From positions 1 to 64,000 of the forward strand of contig NZ_JACVPN010000003.1 in assembly GCF_018881855.1 (NCBI RefSeq): 64,000 bases of DNA, read 5' to 3'. The stretch comes from Polynucleobacter sp. MWH-Berg-3C6. GTDB lineage: Bacteria > Pseudomonadota > Gammaproteobacteria > Burkholderiales > Burkholderiaceae. The translations under genes and the position numbers were made by a program. Under the pieces are notes generated by a model. It was not told the origin of the DNA and ran no database searches. It saw only the letters and a list, made by a program, of their open reading frames with translations. Each line of letters begins with the position of its first letter. Within the stretch, counting starts at the first letter, position 1. Positions 37,141 to 46,421 of this stretch are shown piece after piece.

Positions 37141-38040
37141 TTAATCGTAAAGACTGGCTTCGCCAGGGGGCCTATGTTTAAAACGCTTATGAACCCAATA
37201 GTACTCTGCCGGTCTTTCGCGAACAAGCTCTTCAATATATTGATTTAAACGAGCGGTGTCTTTTTCTACATCATCGCTCGGAAAGTTTGGCAAGGGCTTA
37301 CTGATGTGGCAGGTGTAGCCTTTACGATCTTTATTCAATGTGGTGGTCATCAAGCAGACCTCTGCACCACTGAGCCTGGCTAAGCGCGAAACCGATGTAA
37401 TGGTATTGGTTTGAATGCCAAAGAAGGGAACAAAAACAGAGTCGCGTGGACCTAAATCAATATCAGGAGCAATAAAGATAAAGTTTCCTGTTTGAATTTC
37501 ACGAATGAGATCACGCAAGCGACTTTGTCTTTCAATGGATTTGCCGCCAAAACGATTTCTCCACTCAATCATCTTTTGATTAAAAAATGGATTCTTCATA
37601 TTTTGATAAAGGCCTGCACCCCGTGGCCAATCATGTTGGCTGGCCAAAACAGATAGGGCCATAAAGCCACCCTCGAGCCCGACAAAGTGTGGATTAATTA
37701 GCAGGCGTGGCTTGCGATCGCCAAGGGTAATCTCAGAATCGATGGCAACAATGTCAGTAATTTGTTTGCCACTGCCAAGCCAAATGCGGCTCCTCTCCAA
37801 AACGCTACGACCAAATAATTTCCAATGCTCTAGCGCTAGCGCATCAATTTCTTTTTCGTCGAGCTTAGGAAAGCATAGGTGAAGATTTGTTTTCACTACA
37901 TGAGTGCGACTATTGGGTATGTGGGCCGCAAGCCAGCCGAGGCCATACCCTGCTTGGATGGTAATGGTGTACGGGAGGAATGCAAAGAGGCGCAAGAGAT
38001 TTAGCGCAAGAAAATTGAAGAGGTTGGATAACCAGGTCAT
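37141..38040 (-). CDS. LpxL/HtrB-family lipid A acyltransferase, paralogue B
   Basis: 299 residues, the same length as paralogue A at 14858 and strongly similar along the whole protein (shared [47 protein letters not shown]). The catalytic HX4E is His118-Glu123 ([10 protein letters not shown]). It is placed with a third family member (38056) upstream and dapF downstream on the minus strand. The htrB-lpxL-dapF order is familiar in Burkholderiales, so this is probably the ancestral locus and the copy at 14858 the duplicate (inference). Confidence 0.9.
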   Translation of the reverse strand: MTWLSNLFNFLALNLLRLFAFLPYTITIQAGYGLGWLAAHIPNSRTHVVKTNLHLCFPKLDEKEIDALALEHWKLFGRSVLERSRIWLGSGKQITDIVAIDSEITLGDRKPRLLINPHFVGLEGGFMALSVLASQHDWPRGAGLYQNMKNPFFNQKMIEWRNRFGGKSIERQSRLRDLIREIQTGNFIFIAPDIDLGPRDSVFVPFFGIQTNTITSVSRLARLSGAEVCLMTTTLNKDRKGYTCHISKPLPNFPSDDVEKDTARLNQYIEELVRERPAEYYWVHKRFKHRPPGEASLYD

Positions 38041-38055
38041 TTCAAAAGTTTATAA

Positions 38056-38916
38056 CTAATTGCTAGGAGGCGGTTCTGCACCTGCTGGATGCTTGTAGCG
38101 GTTATAAGACCAAATAAATTGTTCAGGGGCAACAAGCACCGCATTCTCAATGGCAACATTAAGCTGCGCAGCTGCAATATCGGCATCCTCAGACAAAGTC
38201 GCAAGCCTGGTGGCTTGCATTACCCAACCTTCGCCAATACCTTTTCGTTTTGCAGTAAACATCACAACGGGTGTGTTGTTGCGATTTGCTAAGCGCGCAG
38301 GCAACGGGGTGGTGTAAGCAGGCCGCCCAAAAAATGGTACCCAAACACCTTCACCACCACTAGGCACCTGATCGGGAAGAATGCCAATCGCCTCGCCACG
38401 AGTCAGTGCCCTAGTCATCTGACGAACACCATTGAGATTGGTCGGTACAAAATGCATATTAGGATAGGCGCGACCCTCCTCAACCACTTCATTGAGCCAC
38501 TCTTGACGTGAGGGTCTATACAAAATGGTTGCGGGAAAATGTTGTGCCAATACGCGCGGAATGATTTCAAAGCCGCCAAGATGAGGCGTTAACATCACTA
38601 GGCCATGACCCTCATTGATGGCTGAGTCGACTACTTCCCAGTTTTGTATTTCCACTAACTTGAGTGCTTTATGAGGATTGCGCCAAATCCATAAGCTATC
38701 TGAGAACAGCATTCCGGAAGCCCTAATGGCCTCCCAAAGTCTGAAGGGGAGTTTATGGGAGCTAACTACAGCCTCGTATTGGGGGCGAAAGAGTGAGCGG
38801 TATTGCTTAGAGCCTACATAGGCCAGCATGCCCATGGATGCCCCAATAACTTGCATGAGGGCAAGCGGGAGCACAGCAAGAGCATTAAGGCTGAACTTAA
38901 AAAGAAATTTTCGCAC
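38056..38916 (-). CDS. LpxL/HtrB-family lipid A acyltransferase, paralogue C
   Basis: 286 residues, more distant from A and B. An N-terminal hydrophobic segment (about 9-33) is followed by the catalytic HX4E at His112-Glu117 (TPHLGGFE), the ILPDQVPSGGEGVWVPFFG block and the C-terminal FIWSYNRYKHP. It is most like the LpxL member of the htrB-lpxL pair. First gene of the minus-strand unit, starting 83 bases before the divergent metK leader. Confidence 0.9.
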   Translation of the reverse strand: MRKFLFKFSLNALAVLPLALMQVIGASMGMLAYVGSKQYRSLFRPQYEAVVSSHKLPFRLWEAIRASGMLFSDSLWIWRNPHKALKLVEIQNWEVVDSAINEGHGLVMLTPHLGGFEIIPRVLAQHFPATILYRPSRQEWLNEVVEEGRAYPNMHFVPTNLNGVRQMTRALTRGEAIGILPDQVPSGGEGVWVPFFGRPAYTTPLPARLANRNNTPVVMFTAKRKGIGEGWVMQATRLATLSEDADIAAAQLNVAIENAVLVAPEQFIWSYNRYKHPAGAEPPPSN

Positions 38917-38964
38917 CCCCCAATGATATTCAATGCTGCCATCAGGGCCAAATTTAAGTTTGGC

Positions 38965-38994
38965 TTGATGGGTTGAGGCCTTTTCGGATAGAAT
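38965..38994 (+). promoter_or_regulatory. Predicted metK promoter
   Basis: TTGATG (38965-38970) and TAGAAT (38989-38994) are spaced by 18 bases. The predicted start at about 39000-39001 coincides with the first base of the SAM-II-like aptamer. Confidence 0.55.
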
Positions 38995-38998
38995 TGCA

Positions 38999-39052
38999 CC
39001 ATCGCTGAGTTAAGACAACTTGCAGGGCGATTCATAAATTCTGCTAAAGCGT
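38999..39052 (+). promoter_or_regulatory. SAM-II-type riboswitch aptamer upstream of metK
   Basis: P1 is ATCGC (39001-39005) with GCGAT (39027-39031), enclosing a loop that starts TGAGTTAA and ends CTTGCAGG. It is followed by CATAAATTCT and GCTAAAGC (39043-39050). This order of stem, TGAxTT loop start, CTTGCAG, stem, AAA, GCTAAAG is what I recall of SAM-II aptamers from alphaproteobacterial met genes. Downstream, AGTTGTC (39078-39084) can pair with loop GACAACT (39014-39020), and TCGCC (39052-39056) with GGCGA (39026-39030), competing with the aptamer. TTCCT (39064-39068) can pair with the metK ribosome site AGGAA (39108-39112). SAM binding would thus be expected to lower metK translation. 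Confidence 0.75.
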
Positions 39053-39118
39053 CGCCGTTGTGGTTCCTGGCACGTCGAGTTGTCCCATAGATCGTGTTAA
39101 TTATTAAAGGAATAGGCA

Positions 39119-40285
39119 ATGGCAAACGATTACTTCTTTACCTCAGAGTCAGTCTCTGAAGGTCACCCCGATAAAGTAGCAGACCAAATATCAGATTCCA
39201 TCTTGGATGCCATCTTGGCCCAAGATCCCACTGCACGTGTTGCAGCAGAAACTTTGTGTAATACCGGCTTGGTAGTTCTTGCTGGTGAAATTACTACCAA
39301 TGCAAACGTTGACTATATTCAGGTTGCCCGCAATACCTTGCGTGAAATCGGCTACGACAATACTGATTACGGTATTGACTACAAAGGCTGTGCAGTCTTG
39401 GTTGCTTATGACAAGCAAAGTCCGGATATTGCTCAGGGCGTAGATAAGGCGCATGACGATGGTCTAGACCAGGGAGCTGGTGACCAAGGTTTAATGTTTG
39501 GTTACGCTTGTGATGAAACTTCAGAGCTCATGCCTTTACCGATTCATTTGTCACATCGCTTGGTAGAGCGTCAATCACAATTGCGCCGCGATGGCCGTTT
39601 AAATTGGTTGCGTCCAGATGCAAAGTCACAAGTCACATTACGTTATGTGGATGGCAAGCCAGACTCGATCGATACCGTTGTGTTGTCTACTCAGCACGAT
39701 GAAGATATTTCTCTTGAAAAACTCCGCGAAGCAGTAATTGAAGAGATCATCAAGCCTGTATTGCCTAAGCATTTGATCAAGGGCGCGATTAACTTCTTAG
39801 TTAACCCAACAGGTCGCTTCGTGATTGGTGGCCCGCAAGGCGATTGCGGTTTAACTGGCCGTAAAATTATTGTGGACACCTACGGTGGTGCGGCCCCTCA
39901 TGGTGGTGGCGCATTCTCTGGCAAGGACCCTTCTAAGGTTGACCGCTCTGCTGCATACGCCGGTCGTTATGTTGCAAAGAACGTAGTTGCTGCTGGTTTA
40001 GCAAGTAAGTGCTTGATTCAGATTTCTTATGCAATTGGCGTTGCTAAACCAACTTCAGTCATGGTGAGCACATTTGGCACTGGCAAGATCTCTGATGAAA
40101 AAATTGCGCAGTTGGTTTCTGAGCACTTTGATTTGCGTCCAAAAGGAATCGTGAAGATGCTCAATCTCTTGCGCCCTATTTATCGCAAGACGGCTGCTTA
40201 TGGCCATTTTGGTCGCGAAGAGCCAGAATTCACTTGGGAGCAAACAGACAAAGCAGCAGCATTGCGTGCAGCAGCGGGCTTGTAA
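39119..40285 (+). CDS. metK: S-adenosylmethionine synthetase
   Basis: A 388-residue MAT making SAM from methionine and ATP. Signature blocks: [20 protein letters not shown] at the N-terminus, [12 protein letters not shown] and [19 protein letters not shown] (P-loop-like). The ribosome site AAAGGAA is at 39106-39112. It is preceded by the SAM-II-like aptamer, which fits a product-feedback loop, and followed at 40354 by the SAH riboswitch of ahcY. Confidence 0.97.
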   Translation: MANDYFFTSESVSEGHPDKVADQISDSILDAILAQDPTARVAAETLCNTGLVVLAGEITTNANVDYIQVARNTLREIGYDNTDYGIDYKGCAVLVAYDKQSPDIAQGVDKAHDDGLDQGAGDQGLMFGYACDETSELMPLPIHLSHRLVERQSQLRRDGRLNWLRPDAKSQVTLRYVDGKPDSIDTVVLSTQHDEDISLEKLREAVIEEIIKPVLPKHLIKGAINFLVNPTGRFVIGGPQGDCGLTGRKIIVDTYGGAAPHGGGAFSGKDPSKVDRSAAYAGRYVAKNVVAAGLASKCLIQISYAIGVAKPTSVMVSTFGTGKISDEKIAQLVSEHFDLRPKGIVKMLNLLRPIYRKTAAYGHFGREEPEFTWEQTDKAAALRAAAGL

Positions 40286-40324
40286 GTAGTAAAAAAGCAG
40301 TTTGTAGATGTATTGAGGCGAAAT

Positions 40325-40352
40325 ATGGCGTAATTGTTTACAATTACGCCAT
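40325..40352. repeat. Perfect 12-bp inverted repeat over the ahcY promoter region
   Basis: ATGGCGTAATTG (40325-40336) and its exact complement (40341-40352) are separated by TTTA. No T run follows, so it is not a standard intrinsic terminator. Its right arm and loop contain TACAAT (40339-40344), a good -10 for a transcript starting at the SAH riboswitch (40354). It may be an operator for a dimeric regulator, or the end structure of the metK transcript. Confidence 0.7.
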
Positions 40353-40353
40353 A

Positions 40354-40457
40354 CCTTCAAGGAGCGTTGCAAGGAATGCTGAAACCCAGTATTTCCCCAG
40401 GCTTGAAGGGAGTAGACTCTTAATCAGAGTTTGCTAATTGCAACCGCGCTCGCTAAC
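40354..40457 (+). promoter_or_regulatory. SAH riboswitch upstream of ahcY
   Basis: A good match to the Burkholderiales SAH aptamer. An 8-bp stem CCTTCAAG (40354-40361) / CTTGAAGG (40402-40409) and the GGAGCGTTGCAA segment are present. The CCCCAGGCTTG block and the far strand CGCTC (40447-40451), pairing with GAGCG (40362-40366), complete the fold, with a species-specific hairpin ACTCT/AGAGT between. Expression platform: CTCCAGC (40486-40492) can pair with GCTGGAG (40508-40514), which contains the ahcY ribosome site. TAGCGAG (40473-40479) can pair with CTCGCTA (40449-40455) of the aptamer, giving a competing fold. SAH is expected to raise ahcY expression. Confidence 0.93.
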
Positions 40458-40519
40458 CCATGATTCAACGGCTAGCGAGTTTGCACTCCAGCATTGGATC
40501 GTATTTAGCTGGAGCATTA

Positions 40520-41965
40520 ATGAATACCGTTTCTGATTTAAACAACTTTGTTGCAACTCGTTGCGCGATTGCTGATATTTCTTTGGCTGACTTTGGCCGT
40601 AAAGAAATTGCCATTGCTGAAACTGAGATGCCTGGCTTGATCGCCATTCGTGATGAATTCGCTGCACAACAACCATTGCGTGGTGCACGTATCACTGGTT
40701 CATTGCACATGACCATTCAAACTGCTGTATTGATTGAGACTCTTGAGGCGCTTGGTGCCGAAGTTCAGTGGGCTTCTTGCAATATTTTCTCAACCCAAGA
40801 CCATGCTGCAGCAGCAATCGCCGCTAACGGTACGCCTGTATTCGCAATCAAGGGCGAGACCCTTGAGCAATACTGGGACTTTACGCACCGCATTTTTGAG
40901 TGGGCTGATGGCGGCTATACCAATATGATTTTGGATGACGGTGGCGATGCTACCTTGTTATTGCACCTCGGCGCACGCGCTGAAAAAGATCAAGCTTGCT
41001 TGAATAACCCAACTAGCGAAGAAGAAACCATTTTATTTGCTGCTATTAAGAAAAAATTAGCGCAAGACCCAACTTGGTATTCGACACGTTTGGAAAAAGT
41101 AAAGGGCGTTACAGAAGAAACCACTACTGGTGTGCACCGTTTGTATCAAATGTTCGCTAAAGGCGAGTTGAAGTTCCCAGCAATCAACGTGAACGACTCT
41201 GTAACCAAGAGTAAGTTCGACAACCTCTACGGCTGCCGTGAGTCTTTGGTTGATGCGATTAAGCGCGCTACAGACGTGATGGTGGCAGGTAAGGTTGCAG
41301 TAGTTTGTGGCTATGGTGACGTAGGTAAGGGTTCAGCTCAAGCCTTGCGCGCTCTTTCTGCTCAAGTTTGGGTGACTGAGGTTGATCCAATTTGCGCATT
41401 ACAGGCTGCAATGGAAGGCTATCGCGTTGTCACGATGGATTACGCTGCTGATAAAGCGGATATTTTCGTTTCAGCCACCGGCAACTACCATGTGATTACT
41501 CATGACCACATGGCGAAGATGAAGAATCAAGCCATCGTTTGTAACATCGGCCACTTTGATAATGAGATTGATGTTGCTGGTATTGAAAAATACAAGTGGG
41601 AAGAGATCAAACCTCAGGTTGACCATGTGATTTTCCCAGCAAGCAATGGCAAGCCTGAAAAGCGCATCATCATTTTGGCCAAAGGCCGCTTGGTGAATCT
41701 GGGTTGCGGTACAGGCCACCCTTCCTACGTAATGAGCTCTTCATTTGCAAACCAAGTGATTGCTCAGATCGAATTATGGAATGCAGTTGGTACCAATAAA
41801 TACCCGGTTGGCGTATATACATTGCCTAAGCATTTGGATGAGAAGGTTGCACGTTTGCAGCTCAAGACCCTAAATGCTGAGCTCACTGTGTTATCTGATC
41901 AGCAGGCTGCCTACATCAACGTAACGAAGGAAGGCCCATACAAGGCTGACCACTATCGTTATTAA
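40520..41965 (+). CDS. ahcY: S-adenosylhomocysteine hydrolase
   Basis: 481 residues from ATG 40520 (GGAG five bases upstream). It hydrolyses SAH, the inhibitory by-product of SAM-dependent methylation, to homocysteine and adenosine. NAD-binding [21 protein letters not shown] and the C-terminal [11 protein letters not shown] are diagnostic. The upstream in-frame codons (from 40460) belong to the riboswitch leader and are excluded. metF follows after 34 bases; the pair forms the methyl-cycle core with metK. Confidence 0.97.
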   Translation: MNTVSDLNNFVATRCAIADISLADFGRKEIAIAETEMPGLIAIRDEFAAQQPLRGARITGSLHMTIQTAVLIETLEALGAEVQWASCNIFSTQDHAAAAIAANGTPVFAIKGETLEQYWDFTHRIFEWADGGYTNMILDDGGDATLLLHLGARAEKDQACLNNPTSEEETILFAAIKKKLAQDPTWYSTRLEKVKGVTEETTTGVHRLYQMFAKGELKFPAINVNDSVTKSKFDNLYGCRESLVDAIKRATDVMVAGKVAVVCGYGDVGKGSAQALRALSAQVWVTEVDPICALQAAMEGYRVVTMDYAADKADIFVSATGNYHVITHDHMAKMKNQAIVCNIGHFDNEIDVAGIEKYKWEEIKPQVDHVIFPASNGKPEKRIIILAKGRLVNLGCGTGHPSYVMSSSFANQVIAQIELWNAVGTNKYPVGVYTLPKHLDEKVARLQLKTLNAELTVLSDQQAAYINVTKEGPYKADHYRY

Positions 41966-41999
41966 TCCATTTGTTTAATAGATACCTAGGCCCAAAATC

Positions 42000-42830
42000 A
42001 TGGAATTAAGCGTCGAATTCTTTCCTCCAAAAACACCTGAGGGTGAGAAGAAGCTACATCTTGTACGCGAGCGTTTTAGTGAAACGCTCAAGCCTGCGTT
42101 TTATTCTGTGACCTTTGGTGCCGGTGGATCAACTCAGTCTGGCACATTGAAAGTGGTGAGTGATATTCATACTGCTGGTGCAGTAGTTGCTCCCCACTTA
42201 TCTTGTGTTGGTAGCTCGCGTGAAAGCGTGCGCGAAATGTTGAAGCAATATCAAGCATTAGGTGTGAAACGCATTGTCGCTTTGCGAGGCGATTTGCCAT
42301 CTGGCATGGGTCAGTATGGCGAGTTTCATCATGCTAATGAATTGGTGGAATTTATTCGCACAGAAACTGGCGATTGGTTTCATATCGATGTGGCCGCTTA
42401 TCCAGAAACTCACCCACAGGCAAAGTCTCCTGCGAGCGATGTGGATTTCTTTGTGCAAAAAATGAAGGCCGGCGCTAATTCAGCTGTGACTCAGTATTTC
42501 TATAACAGCGATGCTTACTTCCGTTTTGTTGATGAGGCTTATGACTTAGGCGTTACCCAACCAGTCATTGCAGGCATCATGCCGATAACCAATAGCACCC
42601 AGTTATTGCGCTTTTCAGATGCTTGTGGCGCTGAGATTCCCCGTTGGATTCGTTTGCGTCTTCAGTCTTACGGTGACGATATTGCTTCTATCCGTGCATT
42701 TGGTGAAGAGGTAGTGACGGATTTGTGTGATCAGCTGTTAACTGCGGGCGCCCCAGGATTGCATTTCTATTCTTTGAATCAAGCAGATGCTGTTTTAGCA
42801 ATTGCTGATAACTTAGATTTAACGAAATAA
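42000..42830 (+). CDS. metF: 5,10-methylenetetrahydrofolate reductase
   Basis: A 276-residue flavoprotein reducing methylene-THF to methyl-THF, the methyl donor for homocysteine. SVEFFPPKTPEGEKKL, RGDLPSGMGQY, FVQKMKAGANSAVTQYFYN and GIMPITN are the MTHFR motifs. It is probably co-transcribed with ahcY and so may also respond to SAH. The 3' end overlaps the convergent fthC gene by 12 bases. Confidence 0.95.
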   Translation: MELSVEFFPPKTPEGEKKLHLVRERFSETLKPAFYSVTFGAGGSTQSGTLKVVSDIHTAGAVVAPHLSCVGSSRESVREMLKQYQALGVKRIVALRGDLPSGMGQYGEFHHANELVEFIRTETGDWFHIDVAAYPETHPQAKSPASDVDFFVQKMKAGANSAVTQYFYNSDAYFRFVDEAYDLGVTQPVIAGIMPITNSTQLLRFSDACGAEIPRWIRLRLQSYGDDIASIRAFGEEVVTDLCDQLLTAGAPGLHFYSLNQADAVLAIADNLDLTK

Positions 42831-43445
42831 GCCAGACTCTGTAAGCAGCATATCTAGAGGCTCATCATGAGTTTGAGCTGCCCACTGGGCATCATTAAGT
42901 TTTTGCCAATCAAAACCAATCCCAATGCAAATAAGCTTGGGATTGTGTTTCCTAAGTGCGGCGAGAGTTCGATCAAAGTAACCACCGCCATATCCTAGGC
43001 GCCAATAATGGGTTTTACCATTATCAATGGAGCTTGACCATCCCACGCAGGGAATCAGGATGCAATCTGGATGAACTACTGGTCTTGAGGGGTTATTGGG
43101 ATTTGGTTCGGGTACGCTATATTGGCTTGGGATTAGCGCATCACCATCTTGCCATTCATAAAAATCGAGATGTTTATCAGCGCGAGCAAATGGGAGCGCA
43201 AGATGGCGCCCAGGGTGTTGATGCGCCCAAGCAATTAATGCAGGGCGCAAATCAATTTCATCTTGAATCGGCCAATAAAGCGCTATAACCCGCTGTGAAT
43301 TGGCATCTTCAGCTAAAAACTGATTAAGACTGGCAATTAAGAGATCTTTTGCTGGAGCATAATTTTGCCCAGCAGCAAATTCTTTGCGTTGCTTTAACAA
43401 ATCTTGACGAAGAGTTTTTGGCGAATTACCGTGCATATCGTCCAT
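42819..43445 (-). CDS. 5-formyltetrahydrofolate cyclo-ligase
   Basis: About 208 residues from ATG 43445 (a longer form from TTG 43478 is less likely). It converts 5-formyl-THF to methenyl-THF with ATP, returning inhibitory folate to the one-carbon pool. Typical blocks: RQDLLKQRKEFA, IALYWPIQDEID, ILIPCVGWS and WRLGYGGGYFDRTLA. Its 3' end overlaps metF in opposite orientation. Confidence 0.9.
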   Translation of the reverse strand: MDDMHGNSPKTLRQDLLKQRKEFAAGQNYAPAKDLLIASLNQFLAEDANSQRVIALYWPIQDEIDLRPALIAWAHQHPGRHLALPFARADKHLDFYEWQDGDALIPSQYSVPEPNPNNPSRPVVHPDCILIPCVGWSSSIDNGKTHYWRLGYGGGYFDRTLAALRKHNPKLICIGIGFDWQKLNDAQWAAQTHDEPLDMLLTESGLFR

Positions 43446-43522
43446 TATCAGGCGAAAATTAGAAGATATAGTAAACAACTTAATGTCAGGTGAATACTGG
43501 CGAATTTGTACAAGGCTAGACA

Positions 43523-45487
43523 GTGAAAAAGAAGTCTCAAATGATCAAAGTGAATCAGCTCCACTGGACCAAGATATTGATCCTGGGACTGGCTTTGGCT
43601 ATGCCCAGCGCTTTTGCAGAAAAGGCCAAAAAACCAAGCCTGCCAAAGTCATATGAGAGCAAGGCTGCTCCTGCTGAGATTACCGATACAGATCGAATGT
43701 TTATTGATCTTCGTGAGGCTTCTAGAAAGAATGACGTCTTTCGTACGCAACAGCTTTCATCCAGCCTGATGGGGTACCCATTTGATGACTATGTAGCGTA
43801 TTTTCGAATTAAGCCGCAATTGTTTGATAGCAGTGGCGGGCCGCGCAGTGATTACAGCGCTGATGCAGAGGTGATCGCATTCTTAAATCAGTATCAAGGT
43901 ACTGCTTTGGCTGATCGTATGCGTAATGATTGGTTATTGGTCTTAGGAAAGCGAAAAGACTGGGCTCGTTTTGATTTGGAGTATGCCAAGTTTGTTTTGG
44001 ATGATGATACTCAGGTGAAGTGCTACTCTTTGCTGTCAAAATTATCAAAAGGCGAGAACCCAACCAAATTAGCAATCGACTCCCTTTCAATCTTATTAGA
44101 TCCAAGCTATTTTGGACAAGCTTGCCAAGAGTTGGTTCCTTCCTTAGTTGCTGCAGGTGGTATGACGCCTAGCGAGGCAAAGGCAATTGGACGTGCAGCA
44201 GGCGAAAGAGGTTTTGACACTATGGCCCGTCGCTTGGGCGGCGAAGATCCTATTGCAGAAATCGTTAAGGCTGCCAAGGCTGATCCAGCTAGAGCTTACC
44301 GTGATTTTTTGCAAACTTCCTCGCGCTATAGCAAAGAGAATCAGGCTGTTGCTTGGGGTGTGATTGGCCAATTTCTGGCTAAGAAATTAGATCCCAATGC
44401 TGATGATGCTTATCGCTTGCAGCAAGAGCTTGGCTATAACGAATTGCTCTCAGTCGAGTCGCAAGAGTGGAAGGTACGTACAGGCTTGCGCGCTAAGGAT
44501 TGGCCTTTAGTAAAAAATGCTATCGAAGGCATGAACCCTGTAGTGCGAAGCAAAGATCCTGCTTGGACGTATTGGTACGGCCGTGCTCTAAAAGCAGAAG
44601 GCCAAGATGCAAAGGCTAAAGAGAGCTTTGAGTTGATTGCCGAGCAATATAACTTCTATGGCCAACTCGCGCGCGAAGAGTTGAGTAGATCGAATCATGC
44701 ACCAGCTCGAACTAAAGTTACTGAACAAGAGATTGATGCGATGGCTAGTCGCAAGGGCTTTATCAGAGGCGAGCGTTTGTACGCCATGAATCTGCGCTTT
44801 GAAGGCAATCGGGAGTGGAATTGGGAATTGCGCAATATGACGGATAAACAGTTACTCGCTGCCGCTGAATACGCTAAGCGCATTAACTTGTATGACCGTG
44901 TAGTAAATACTGCAGATCGCACAAAACAAGAACACGACTTTAGTTTGCGTTATCCAACTCCTTTTAAAGACGAGCTCTCACCAATTGCTAGGCAAATTGA
45001 TTTAAATCTTGCCTGGGCCTATGGGCTCATTCGTCAAGAGTCGCGCTTCATCATGAATGCATCTTCATCAGTTGGCGCTTCAGGTTTGATGCAAGTAATG
45101 CCAAACACTGCAAAGTACGTTGCTAAAAAGATTGGCATGCTCAACTACACCAATGACAAGCTGAGCGATACCAATACTAATTTAACCTTGGGAAGTAATT
45201 ATCTGAATATGGTTTTAGTTGACTTAGATGGTTCTTGGGTGCTTGCGTCCGCTGCTTATAATGCCGGCCCCTCACGCTCAAAAGCATGGCGCGAGAAGTT
45301 GACTGGCCCAACAGAGGGCGCAATCTTTGCTGAGACTATTCCATTTAACGAGACACGGACATATGTAAAGAATGTTCTCTCAAATGCCAATTACTATTCA
45401 TCCGTGATGAACGGGCAAACACAATCTTTGAAGCAACGCTTAGGAGTTATTTCTCCCAAAGCAGCAACTCAATCTGAATTACCTTAA
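43523..45487 (+). CDS. slt: Soluble lytic murein transglycosylase (Slt70-like)
   Basis: A 654-residue periplasmic enzyme with a signal peptide (KILILGLALAMPSAFAEK). A long alpha-helical superhelical U-domain (about 60-480) precedes the lysozyme-like catalytic domain. There ESR in GLIRQESRFIMNASSSVGASGLMQVMPNTA holds the catalytic Glu, and AAYNAGPSRSKAWR follows. It cleaves glycan strands to anhydro-muropeptides, the substrate of AmpG. The start is GTG 43523 with AAGG seven bases before; ATG 43541 is the alternative. Confidence 0.92.
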   Translation: MKKKSQMIKVNQLHWTKILILGLALAMPSAFAEKAKKPSLPKSYESKAAPAEITDTDRMFIDLREASRKNDVFRTQQLSSSLMGYPFDDYVAYFRIKPQLFDSSGGPRSDYSADAEVIAFLNQYQGTALADRMRNDWLLVLGKRKDWARFDLEYAKFVLDDDTQVKCYSLLSKLSKGENPTKLAIDSLSILLDPSYFGQACQELVPSLVAAGGMTPSEAKAIGRAAGERGFDTMARRLGGEDPIAEIVKAAKADPARAYRDFLQTSSRYSKENQAVAWGVIGQFLAKKLDPNADDAYRLQQELGYNELLSVESQEWKVRTGLRAKDWPLVKNAIEGMNPVVRSKDPAWTYWYGRALKAEGQDAKAKESFELIAEQYNFYGQLAREELSRSNHAPARTKVTEQEIDAMASRKGFIRGERLYAMNLRFEGNREWNWELRNMTDKQLLAAAEYAKRINLYDRVVNTADRTKQEHDFSLRYPTPFKDELSPIARQIDLNLAWAYGLIRQESRFIMNASSSVGASGLMQVMPNTAKYVAKKIGMLNYTNDKLSDTNTNLTLGSNYLNMVLVDLDGSWVLASAAYNAGPSRSKAWREKLTGPTEGAIFAETIPFNETRTYVKNVLSNANYYSSVMNGQTQSLKQRLGVISPKAATQSELP

Positions 45488-45512
45488 TTAGCCTTCATTA
45501 ATAAGAGAACTC

Positions 45513-46421
45513 ATGAAATACGACATCCTTCTCATTGGCGGTAATGGATTTGTTGGGCGAGTAATAGCCGCACAATTGCAAATCCAGGGTTATTCCGTTC
45601 TCTTGCCTACGAGTCATCTTGCTGCTGGGCGTGAATTGCGAATGCTGCCTAAAGTGCATTTAGAAGATGCTGATGTGCATGATTTTGATGAGTTGCAATC
45701 TCTATGCGCACGCATTCAACCTAATGGCGCTGTGATTAATTTGGTTGGCGTCTTACACGATAAGCAGGCTGAGCCCTATGGAAAGGTGTTCAAAGCGGCG
45801 CACGTAGACTTGCCAAAAAATATTATCACTGCGATGCAAATGCATGGACTTAAGCGCTATCTGCATATGAGCGCCTTAGGCGCAGATGCAAATGGGCCAT
45901 CCATGTATCAGCGCAGCAAGGGCGATGGTGAGGCAGCAGTCAAAGCGAGTAATTTGGATTGGACTATTTTTAGGCCATCAGTCATTTTTGGCGCTCAAGA
46001 TCAATTTATAAACTTATTTGCCAAACTAACTAAATTGTTTCCGGCAATGCCTTTGGCAAACCATCAGGCTAAGTTTCAGCCAGTGAGCGTAGATGATGTG
46101 GCAACAGCTTTTATCATGGCCTTAACAATGCCTCAGACTATTCATCAGTCATATGATTTAGTCGGGCCTACGGTCTATACCATGAAAGAAATTGTGGAGT
46201 TTGCCGCACGCAAAGCTAAAACATCTTGCGCGATTATTCCTGTGCCCGCCTTTGTAGGTTATTTGCAAGCTCTAGCATTTGAATTTTTGCCAGGACCCAC
46301 CCTGATGTCGCGTGACAATATTTCCTCGATGCAATTGCCTAATGTATTGCCTATAAATAGTCAGGATGCATTAAGTGAAGTGTTTGGTATCAGTCGACGT
46401 ACTCTAGAGGGCATGCGGTAA
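45513..46421 (+). CDS. NDUFA9-family atypical SDR (complex I-associated)
   Basis: A 302-residue extended/atypical short-chain dehydrogenase. The Rossmann motif GGNGFVGR (8-15) binds NAD(P); the catalytic Tyr-Lys is seen only as [12 protein letters not shown]. Related bacterial proteins are annotated as complex I NDUFA9 subunit family, homologous to the mitochondrial accessory subunit that binds ubiquinone-proximal NADPH. Role in bacteria is uncertain. It is coupled to cca (stop and start share one base) and lies near a MidA gene at 47555. Confidence 0.85.
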   Translation: MKYDILLIGGNGFVGRVIAAQLQIQGYSVLLPTSHLAAGRELRMLPKVHLEDADVHDFDELQSLCARIQPNGAVINLVGVLHDKQAEPYGKVFKAAHVDLPKNIITAMQMHGLKRYLHMSALGADANGPSMYQRSKGDGEAAVKASNLDWTIFRPSVIFGAQDQFINLFAKLTKLFPAMPLANHQAKFQPVSVDDVATAFIMALTMPQTIHQSYDLVGPTVYTMKEIVEFAARKAKTSCAIIPVPAFVGYLQALAFEFLPGPTLMSRDNISSMQLPNVLPINSQDALSEVFGISRRTLEGMR

